From contig JBFGNS010000130.1 of the NCBI GenBank assembly GCA_041574955.1, positions 1 through 11,748 of the forward strand: a DNA stretch of 11,748 nt. Reading direction: 5' to 3'. The stretch comes from CALZJC01 sp041574955 (GTDB lineage Bacteria > Acidobacteriota > Thermoanaerobaculia > Multivoradales > JAHEKO01). The translations under genes were made by a program, and so were the position numbers. The notes below the pieces were generated by a model. The model was not told the origin of the DNA. It saw only the letters and a program-made list of their open reading frames with translations, and did not search any database. Numbering within the stretch: position 1 is the first letter of the stretch; each line of letters starts with the position of its first letter. Below are positions 6,657 to 11,748 of this stretch, piece by piece.

Positions 6657-6808
6657 CAGACGCTCGAAGCGACAACCCGCCCCGCAACCACCGCCGGAGG
6701 GTGTGCCAGCCAGGCGGGGGCCCGAGGCGGAGCGACATCACCCTCGCCCTTGGAGCGCAGCCCCGGGCCCACGAACGGCCAGCGCACCCGAGCCAAAGCC
6801 CAAACCCC
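6657..6808 (+). repeat. Tandem repeat copy A (about 152 bp, hairpin-bearing, non-coding)
   Basis: The unit starting CAGACGCTCGAAGCGACAAC recurs 152 bases later. Bases 6713-6794 (82 bases) are identical to 6864-6945; the remainder differs by one indel and a few substitutions. Each unit can fold: GGGCCCG (6718-6724) pairs with CGGGCCC (6764-6770), and inner segments GGC and GC pair with GCC and GC, giving an imperfect stem around a loop of about 20 bases. It lies in the divergent spacer between hflK and the helicase gene. Translations across it are repetitive and spurious. Strand is nominal. Confidence 0.85.
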
Positions 6809-6959
6809 CAGACGCTCGAAGCGACAACCGCCCCGCAGCCACCACCGGAGGGTGTGCCGGCCGGGCGGGGGCCCGAGGCGGAGCGACATCACCCTCGCCC
6901 TTGGAGCGCAGCCCCGGGCCCACGAACGGCCAGCGCACCCGAGCCGAAGCCCAAACCCC
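6809..6959 (+). repeat. Tandem repeat copy B (about 151 bp)
   Basis: This second unit directly abuts copy A and is nearly identical, with the same hairpin (6869-6875 with 6915-6921). After 6961 the similarity breaks down into CAAGCCCTCAAGCCTC, which leads into the helicase promoter. The near identity implies a recent duplication or active homogenisation. Confidence 0.85.
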
Positions 6960-6988
6960 CAAGCCCTCAAGCCTCGAGCCGCAAGCCC

Positions 6989-6994
6989 TATACT
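6989..6994 (+). promoter_or_regulatory. Putative -10 hexamer TATACT for the nuclease-helicase gene
   Basis: TATACT, close to the TATAAT consensus and an AT-rich island in this DNA, ends seven bases before the ATG at 7002. The intervening bases are essentially all C, with no ribosome site. Transcription is therefore predicted to start at or next to the ATG. No clear -35 is seen; that region is the tail of the repeat array. Confidence 0.55.
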
Positions 6995-7001
6995 CCCCCC
7001 C

Positions 7002-9410
7002 ATGGCGCCGCGCTTCGACGCCGACGAGCTGTCGCTCGAGCTGTCGGTGGCCGATCTGCTCGACCGCGCGCTGCTGCGCAACCTCGGCTTCGCCAACCGG
7101 GGCGGCTACGAACGGCTGTGGCTCGGCCAGGCGATCCACAGCCGCTACCAGGAGCGGGCGCTGGCCGAGGACCCGACCTACCGGCGCGAGGTGACGCTCG
7201 CCGCCAGCTTCGATCACCGCGGCTGGCGGGTGACGGTCAGCGGGCGGGCCGACGGCCTGCGCCGGCTGGAGGACGGCACGCTGGTGGTGGAGGAGATCAA
7301 GTCGGTGCGCCGCGGCGGCGGTCCGTCGCCAGCGGTGCGCGAGCTGTACGAGCGCCAGGCTCTGCTCTACGCCTGGCTGCTGGCGCGTGGCGGCGAGGAG
7401 CAGGTGGCCGCCGAGCTGGTGATGATCGAGATCGGCAGCGAGGCGGTGGAGCGCGAGCGGCTGGAGTTCGCCTTCGGGGTGCTCGACCGCGGCGTGCAGC
7501 AGCGGCTCAACCGCCTGCTGCGCGAGTTCGAGCGCCGCCGCGCCGCCGCCGTCCAGCGCCGCGCGGTCGCCGCCGAGCTGGCCTTCCCCTACCCCGAGCT
7601 GCGCCGCGGTCAGGAGCAGATCGTCGAGGAGGTCGAGCGCGCGCGGGCCGACGGCGAGCAGCTGCTGGTCGAGGCGCCGACCGGCCTCGGCAAGACGGTG
7701 GCGGCGCTCTACCCCGCCATCCGCTACGCGCTGGCACACGACAAGCGGATCTTCGTGCTCACCGCCAAGACGCTGCAGCAGGAGATGGCCAGCCAGGTGC
7801 TCGAGCTGCTCAACCGCGACCGCAGCTTCCACACCCTCAGGCTGCGCGCCAAGGCCAAGATGTGCGCCAACGACCAGCTGCTGTGCCACGAGGAGTACTG
7901 CCCGTACGCCCGCGACTACTATTCGAAGCTGCTCGGCACCCGGCTGGTCCAGCGCCTGCTCGACGCCGAGACCCACCTGTTGCCGGACGCCGTCTACGAG
8001 GCGGCCCGCTCCGCCGAGGTCTGCCCGTTCGAGGTCAGCCTCGAGCTGGCCGGCGAAGCGCAGGTGGTGGTGTGCGACTACAACTACGCCTTCGAGCCGT
8101 ACGTGTCGCTGTCCGACTTCGGGCCCGACGCCGATCTGTCGAACCACATCCTGATCATCGACGAGATCCACAACCTGGTCGGCCGCGGGCGGGACTACTA
8201 CAGCCCCGAGCTGTCGGCGGCCGGGGCGCGCCAGGCCGCCGCCGCCATCGCCGGCGGCGGCGCTCCGATCCACGACCGCCTCGCCGGTCTCTGCCAGCGG
8301 CTGGCGCGGCTGATCGAGCGCGCCGTCGCCGACGGCCTGGAGGAGGCCGGTCCGGAGGCTCCGGCGGCCGAGGCGCCGCTGCCCGAGGACGACCTGTGGG
8401 CGCTCAGGCCGGCGTTCGACGAGGCGTTCGTCGACTACCTGGAGTTCCGCCGCGAGACCTCGAGCTTCCGGGCCGAGGACCCGTTCGTCGGGCTCTACTT
8501 CGACCTGCTGCGGTTCCTCAACGGCCTGGTGCTGTCGACCGGCGAGGAGTTCAGCCACTGCGTGGTGCGCGCCGGCGGCGCCCGGTTGCGCATCCTGTGC
8601 AAGGACCCCAGCCGCTTCCTGGGCCGCATCCTGGGCGGCTGCCACGCGGTGGTCGGGCTGTCGGCCACGCTGTCGCCGGGCGAGTTCTACCGCGATCTGC
8701 TGGGCTTCGACCCCGACCGGGCACGGCAGATCGGCGTGCCCAGCCCGTTCCCGCGCGACAACCGGCGGGTGGTGATCGACGACTCGGTCGCCACCACCTT
8801 TCGCCAGCGCCCCGACAACTACGGCCGCATCGCGCGGCGGCTGGGCGAGTTCGCGGACCGCGTGCCAGGCAACTGCCTGGCGCTGTTCCCCAGCTACCTG
8901 TTCCTCAACGAGGTGGCGTCACGGCTCGAGGTGCGCAAGAAGCGGGTGCTGGTGCAGAGCCCCGACGGCTCGGACCGCGAGCGCGAGCTGATCCTGGAGA
9001 GCCTGCGCTCACTGCTGGCCGGCGACCACCTGCTGCTGGCGGTGGCCGGCGGGGTGTTCGCCGAGGGTGTCGACTACCCGGGCGAGATGCTCAAGGCGGT
9101 GGCGGTGGTGGGGCCCTGCCTGCCGGCCGTCAGCCTCGAGCAGGAGCTGCTCAAGCGCTACTACCAGGAGCGGTTCGAGCGCGGCTTCGAGTACGCCTTC
9201 GTGGTGCCGGGCATGACCCGGGTGGTGCAGGCGGCCGGCCGGCTGATCCGCTCGGCCGACGACACCGGCATCATCGCGCTGTTCGACCGTCGCTTCTTGC
9301 AGCCGCCGTACGTCCGCCACCTGCCGGCCGACTGGCTCGACGGCGGCGAGCCGGCGGCGCTCGTCGGCGAGCCGCAGCGGGTGGCGCGGGCGTTCTACGT
9401 CGGCGTCTGA
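7002..9410 (+). CDS. RecB/Cas4-type nuclease fused to XPD/DinG-family Fe-S DNA helicase
   Basis: This 802-residue protein has two parts. Residues about 35-130 carry the motifs of a RecB/Cas4-like PD-(D/E)xK nuclease: G42-xxx-H46, GRAD84G, E98-I-K100 and Q119-xxx-Y123. From about 195 it is a superfamily 2 helicase of the XPD/DinG type: Walker A EAPTGLGKT (224-232), four cysteines placed as in the Fe-S domain (C288, C295, C300, C341; MCAN, LCHEEYCPYA, VCPFE), Walker B DEIH (387-390, where DEAH is usual), LSATL, and motif VI QAAGRLIR (743-750). Such enzymes unwind DNA 5'-3' with the cluster acting at the fork; the nuclease suggests a role in repair or processing of structured DNA, but the pathway is inferred. 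The ATG at 7002 is chosen because upstream in-frame sequence is the non-coding repeat and TATACT lies seven bases before it. No partner gene is adjacent. Confidence 0.93.
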   Translation: MAPRFDADELSLELSVADLLDRALLRNLGFANRGGYERLWLGQAIHSRYQERALAEDPTYRREVTLAASFDHRGWRVTVSGRADGLRRLEDGTLVVEEIKSVRRGGGPSPAVRELYERQALLYAWLLARGGEEQVAAELVMIEIGSEAVERERLEFAFGVLDRGVQQRLNRLLREFERRRAAAVQRRAVAAELAFPYPELRRGQEQIVEEVERARADGEQLLVEAPTGLGKTVAALYPAIRYALAHDKRIFVLTAKTLQQEMASQVLELLNRDRSFHTLRLRAKAKMCANDQLLCHEEYCPYARDYYSKLLGTRLVQRLLDAETHLLPDAVYEAARSAEVCPFEVSLELAGEAQVVVCDYNYAFEPYVSLSDFGPDADLSNHILIIDEIHNLVGRGRDYYSPELSAAGARQAAAAIAGGGAPIHDRLAGLCQRLARLIERAVADGLEEAGPEAPAAEAPLPEDDLWALRPAFDEAFVDYLEFRRETSSFRAEDPFVGLYFDLLRFLNGLVLSTGEEFSHCVVRAGGARLRILCKDPSRFLGRILGGCHAVVGLSATLSPGEFYRDLLGFDPDRARQIGVPSPFPRDNRRVVIDDSVATTFRQRPDNYGRIARRLGEFADRVPGNCLALFPSYLFLNEVASRLEVRKKRVLVQSPDGSDRERELILESLRSLLAGDHLLLAVAGGVFAEGVDYPGEMLKAVAVVGPCLPAVSLEQELLKRYYQERFERGFEYAFVVPGMTRVVQAAGRLIRSADDTGIIALFDRRFLQPPYVRHLPADWLDGGEPAALVGEPQRVARAFYVGV

Positions 9411-9419
9411 GGTACGACC

Positions 9420-9444
9420 GGCCGGCGGGCTCGCGTCGCCGGCC
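9420..9444 (+). terminator. Possible terminator hairpin after the nuclease-helicase gene
   Basis: GGCCGGCG (9420-9427) and CGCCGGCC (9437-9444) form a perfect 8-pair, all-GC stem with a 9-base loop, starting 10 bases after the stop codon. No T-run follows, so it is at best a non-canonical terminator or a 3'-end protecting hairpin. Confidence 0.4.
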
Positions 9445-9457
9445 ACCGGCGCGGGGA

Positions 9458-9471
9458 AGCGACCTGTCGCT
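9458..9471. promoter_or_regulatory. Small palindrome upstream of the 466-residue protein gene
   Basis: AGCGAC and GTCGCT flank a two-base centre (CT), forming a 14-base dyad that begins 13 bases before the putative -10 hexamer at 9484, roughly where a -35 region would lie. It could be a repressor site; there is no further support. Confidence 0.25.
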
Positions 9472-9483
9472 CCGCTAGCAGGC

Positions 9484-9512
9484 TAGACTGGCGCCACCCG
9501 GAAGATCGGAGG
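9484..9512 (+). promoter_or_regulatory. Putative -10 (TAGACT) and ribosome site (GGAGG) of the 466-residue protein gene
   Basis: TAGACT (9484-9489, context GGCTAGACTGG) matches the hexamer seen before other units. It lies 30 bases before ATG, giving a leader of about 20-25 bases that contains GGAGG (9508-9512), seven bases before the ATG at 9520. This is a classical leadered arrangement. Confidence 0.5.
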
Positions 9513-9519
9513 TCCGCCG

Positions 9520-10920
9520 ATGGCGAGAGACGATGGGCGCTCGCTGGTCGCCCGCTACCCGCTGCTCGACGCCCTGCGCGAGCGCCGCTCGCGGCGCTTC
9601 GGCACGGGCATGGAGATGCCGTCCGGCCCGCTGGCCCACCGCGGCCGCCAGCCGGCGCTGCCGCTCACCGAGGACGAGGAGGCGCTGCTGGCGTTCGCCG
9701 CCTGCGGCATCACGGGCCCGGCCCTGGGCGAGCTGATGTACGAGCCGGGAGGGGGCGGCACGATCCTGGCCGGCCTGTTCGGCCGCACCGTCGCCAGCGG
9801 CGACGCGATCCACACGGTGTCGGTCTTCGTCACCAACGGCGAGGGCACCTGGCTGCTCAAACGGCCGCGTGATTTCGCGCCGCGCGAGATCGCCGAGTTG
9901 GCCGAGGCCGCCCGGCGCGGCGAGTTCACCGAGCTCTACCGGCGCAGCCGGGTACGGATCGCCGACCGGCGCACCGCGCCGCCGCTCGAGCCGCTGTTCA
10001 ACCTGGCGGTCAACCGGTGGTCGCTGTACGCCGACGCGGCGAGCTACTTCCTGCCGGTCAACGAGCTCACCCACCTCTACATCAACGGCGTGCTGGAGCT
10101 GTTCGACGAGCCCACCTGCGGCTTTGTGCTCGACGAGCGGGCCGGCTTCCGGCCGGCCGGGATCGGCCGCTTCGCGCGCCGCAAGGGCGGCCACCTCGAC
10201 GACGACCCGCGTCACCAGCGGGTGCTCACGATCCAGCAGCTCGAGAGCCTGGTCACCGAGTTCGTGACCGTCGAGCAGGGCATGGTGCTGCAGAACCTGG
10301 CGCTCATGACCCAGGCGATGGGGCTCGCCGGCTTTCCGCACTGGGCGGCGCACCCCTACGGCTGGCTGGTGGCGCTCGGCTTTCGCACCCTGAGCGTCCC
10401 CGGCTCGCGCTATCTCGGGATGAAGCCGCTGCTGCGGCTGGTGGCGCGGCTGTTCGGCCGCGACCCCGAGGTACCCCACGCGCTCGGCCTGGAGCGCGAC
10501 GGCGCGCCGCTCCTCGTCCCCTACTGCCCGCCCTGGTACCCGTCGATGACCGCCGCCGTGCGCGCGGTGGTCGACCACAAGTTCGGCGAGCAGGGCGTCT
10601 TCCGCGGCGGCGCGCGCCACGGCGCCTGGCGCGATCCCGAGGCGATCGCCCATGCCGCCCGCGAGCCGAGCGACGCCGCGGTGGCCGCGGCGACCGCCTA
10701 CTGCGACTACGTCCACCGTCGCTACGGTCGCTTCCCGGCCTACCAGCCGCCCCTGCGCACCGTCCTCGGCTATCAGGTCGGCCACGTGGAGGCCGGGTTC
10801 TACGAGCGACATTACGGCGCCGGAGCGCTGAGTGAAACCCAGCGCCGGCACATGGACGAGTGGCACCGACCGGCGGCGGCGCCGGACCGCGGCGGGCAGC
10901 AGGCGGGGCGCACCGGCTGA
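9520..10920 (+). CDS. Conserved protein of unknown function, possibly nitroreductase-like
   Basis: This 466-residue soluble protein has no membrane segment or signal peptide. I recognise the general sequence type (a conserved family usually left as hypothetical in high-GC bacteria) but not a proven function. The N-terminus, LLDALRERRSRRFG (about 15-28) and LTEDEEALLAFAACGITG (about 49-66), is reminiscent of FMN-dependent nitroreductases, which open with an RRSxRxF motif. VEQGMVLQNLALMTQAMGLAGFPHWAAHPYGW in mid-protein resembles the nitroreductase stretch where the flavin-domain helix follows QN and GLG-type turns. Other notable segments are TVASGDAIHTVSVFVTN, SYFLPVNELTHLYINGVLEL and ARRKGGHLDDDPR. 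The last 17 residues are a low-complexity tail. The start is supported by GGAGG seven bases upstream. It appears monocistronic and converges on the ferredoxin unit; a redox link between them is speculation. Confidence 0.85.
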   Translation: MARDDGRSLVARYPLLDALRERRSRRFGTGMEMPSGPLAHRGRQPALPLTEDEEALLAFAACGITGPALGELMYEPGGGGTILAGLFGRTVASGDAIHTVSVFVTNGEGTWLLKRPRDFAPREIAELAEAARRGEFTELYRRSRVRIADRRTAPPLEPLFNLAVNRWSLYADAASYFLPVNELTHLYINGVLELFDEPTCGFVLDERAGFRPAGIGRFARRKGGHLDDDPRHQRVLTIQQLESLVTEFVTVEQGMVLQNLALMTQAMGLAGFPHWAAHPYGWLVALGFRTLSVPGSRYLGMKPLLRLVARLFGRDPEVPHALGLERDGAPLLVPYCPPWYPSMTAAVRAVVDHKFGEQGVFRGGARHGAWRDPEAIAHAAREPSDAAVAAATAYCDYVHRRYGRFPAYQPPLRTVLGYQVGHVEAGFYERHYGAGALSETQRRHMDEWHRPAAAPDRGGQQAGRTG

Positions 10921-10952
10921 GGGGGGCCGCGGCGCCGCCTGGCAGGGGCGGG

Positions 10953-11180
10953 TCAGCCGCCGGCGGCGGCGTCCTGGCGCTGGCGGAACTTGCGGATGTG
11001 CTCTTCGACCAACCGGTGCACGCCGAGCCGCTGCAGCTCGGAGGCCAGCACCAGAATCTGGTTGGGGCTCAGCGGGTGGTCCTTGTAGATCACCTTGAGG
11101 ACCGCCTTGAGAGCGGCATCGAGCTCGGGGTCGAACCCGACCTGCGGCTCGGCGGCGGGCGGTGAGCGAACGTCAGGCAC
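10953..11180 (-). CDS. Small protein of unknown function, coupled to the ferredoxin gene
   Basis: This 75-residue frame starts with GTG at 11180 and overlaps the end of the ferredoxin gene by eight bases (GTGCCTGA, containing the ferredoxin TGA), so it is probably translated by coupling; no separate ribosome site is visible. After a Pro/Ala-rich lead (residues 1-15) the sequence looks like a real small helical protein: DPELDAALKAVLKVIYKDHP, then LSPNQILVLASELQRLG, then VHRLVEEHIRKFRQRQ. Composition is balanced, unlike the Arg/Pro/Ala-rich shadow frames. I do not recognise a family. Its position suggests a function with, or regulation of, the ferredoxin. It ends 32 bases from the convergent 466-residue gene. 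Confidence 0.65.
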   Translation of the reverse strand: MPDVRSPPAAEPQVGFDPELDAALKAVLKVIYKDHPLSPNQILVLASELQRLGVHRLVEEHIRKFRQRQDAAAGG

Positions 11181-11583
11181 CGGCTTCGGCGGCGGCGGGT
11201 TCGGCGCCAGCCTCGGGTGCCGCCACGGCGTCGGCGTCGGGGTGCATCTGGTCCGGATCGTAGTCGTAGATCAGCGACCGCACGGTCTTGGCCGGCGCCA
11301 CCGCCACGCCCTCGTCGTAGCCCCACATGTCGATCGTCTCCCACGGGCAGTAGCGGGCGCACAGCTGGCAGCCGATGCAGCGCTCGAGGTCGATCTCGAC
11401 CAGCTTGTGCAGGTCGGGATAGACCGGCCCGGGCACGATCTCGATGCAGTCCACCGGGCAGAACGAGATGCACGCCTCGCAACCGGTGCAGCCGATCTGC
11501 TCCACCACCGCGGTCTGCTTGGGCGGCCGCGGCCGCGGCGGCTTGTCGATCTCGATCCTGTAGCGGTACGGGAAGTCGCTCAT
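11173..11583 (-). CDS. 2[4Fe-4S] ferredoxin-like protein
   Basis: This 136-residue protein carries two complete four-cysteine motifs: C32-x2-C35-x2-C38-x3-C42-P and C69-x2-C72-x2-C75-x3-C79-P, so it should bind two [4Fe-4S] clusters and carry electrons. The N-terminal 30 residues (MSDFPYRYRIEIDKPPRPRP) are basic and proline-rich, and about 30 residues at the C-terminus form an acidic Ala/Glu tail (PEAGAEPAAAEAGA). There is no signal peptide or membrane segment, so it is cytoplasmic. The spacing between the motifs (27 residues) and C46 shortly after the first motif are compatible with bacterial-type dicluster ferredoxins or with a subunit of a larger redox complex. I chose ATG at 11583 because the upstream in-frame extension runs into the repeat element. 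TAGAGT lies ten bases before it with no ribosome site. The partner enzyme is not in the window. Confidence 0.93.
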   Translation of the reverse strand: MSDFPYRYRIEIDKPPRPRPPKQTAVVEQIGCTGCEACISFCPVDCIEIVPGPVYPDLHKLVEIDLERCIGCQLCARYCPWETIDMWGYDEGVAVAPAKTVRSLIYDYDPDQMHPDADAVAAPEAGAEPAAAEAGA

Positions 11584-11593
11584 CGCTGGTCGG

Positions 11594-11599
11594 ACTCTA
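11594..11599 (-). promoter_or_regulatory. Putative -10 hexamer TAGAGT for the ferredoxin unit
   Basis: Minus-strand GCTAGAGT ends ten bases before the ferredoxin ATG at 11583. It is the same octamer found before the exporter gene. No ribosome site lies between, so the predicted mRNA has a leader of only a few bases. Confidence 0.5.
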
Positions 11600-11660
11600 G
11601 CAGACGGTGTGGCAGCGTCGCCGTCGGTCTCACGACACCACCCTGCGACGCGGCACCGCC

Positions 11661-11748
11661 CTTCGACGCGACAGCGGTTCTCACGCCATCCCCGGAGTGG
11701 TGCGCCCGCCGGGTGGGGCCCGGGGCGGAGCGACATCACCCTCGCCAG
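11661..11748 (+). repeat. Third, diverged copy of the repeat family, truncated by the window edge
   Basis: From about 11661 the sequence parallels copies A and B (TTCGACGCGACAGC against TCGAAGCGACAAC, then CCGGAGTGGTGCGCCCGCCG). It shares 23 identical bases at 11724-11746 with 6726-6748 (core GGCGGAGCGACATCACC), and also the left hairpin arm GGGCCCG (11716-11722). It lies about 4.8 kb from the tandem pair, in the same orientation, showing that the element is dispersed. The second half is outside the window. Confidence 0.75.

Noticed and set aside
6657..6959. CRISPR array
   Set aside because: The units are about 151 bases, directly abutting and nearly identical throughout. There is no alternation of short repeats with unique spacers and no cas genes nearby.
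6750..7001. N-terminal extension of the nuclease-helicase frame
   Set aside because: The extension is translated repeat DNA with no ribosome site, and the promoter-like TATACT lies between it and the ATG at 7002.
6738..8645. 635-codon minus frame opposite the nuclease-helicase and repeats
   Set aside because: It is the antisense shadow of the helicase. Its end merely translates the repeat units, giving the same peptide twice.
10921..10952. Bidirectional terminator between the convergent 466-residue gene and the small-protein gene
   Set aside because: The 32-base gap is GC-rich with short GGC/GCC matches, but no defined stem followed by a T-run on either strand.
11584..11739. N-terminal extension of the ferredoxin frame to 11739
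   Set aside because: It would translate the dispersed repeat and the promoter region. The ATG at 11583 directly precedes ferredoxin-like sequence.

Overview
The window is very GC-rich bacterial chromosome (most third codon positions are G or C) with ordinary housekeeping genes. It holds no rRNA, tRNA, CRISPR array, phage gene or transposase that I can see. Long antisense reading frames are abundant, as expected at this composition, and were discarded. The taxon cannot be fixed from the sequence. A Gram-negative, possibly Acidobacteriota-like organism is a guess from the HflK/HflC pair, a secreted PBP4-type peptidase, an archaeal-type beta-helix acyltransferase and the composition.

Layout. 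At 1-479 (-) lies the start of a secreted protein of unknown function that runs off the left edge. At 610-2166 (-) an EamA/YddG-like exporter is followed by a DNA-3-methyladenine glycosylase. A compact spacer rich in inverted repeats (about 2160-2388) separates these from a stand-alone GlmU-like left-handed beta-helix protein (2389-3084, +). Convergent to it is an operon read leftward from 6563: hflK, hflC and dacB, with overlapping ends. A 438-base divergent spacer (6564-7001) carries two tandem copies of a roughly 151-base hairpin-bearing repeat and the promoter of a RecB/Cas4-type nuclease fused to an Fe-S (XPD/DinG-type) helicase (7002-9410, +). Next comes a conserved, uncharacterised, possibly nitroreductase-like protein (9520-10920, +). 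It converges on a two-gene unit read leftward: a 2[4Fe-4S] ferredoxin (11583-11173) overlapping a 75-residue protein of unknown function (11180-10953). A third copy of the repeat family lies upstream of the ferredoxin and is cut by the right edge.

How the genes work together. Two are DNA-repair genes (glycosylase, nuclease-helicase). Three form an envelope or proteolysis-control operon (HflK, HflC, PBP4). One is an efflux gene, one a sugar-nucleotide or acyltransferase gene, and two are redox-type genes. No multi-gene novel defence or biosynthetic system is evident. The most interesting signals are non-coding: the REP-like repeat family, the structured spacer at 2160-2338, and a recurrent TAGNNT/TANNNT hexamer before every transcription unit. 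In several cases the hexamer is so close to the start codon that leaderless mRNAs are likely.
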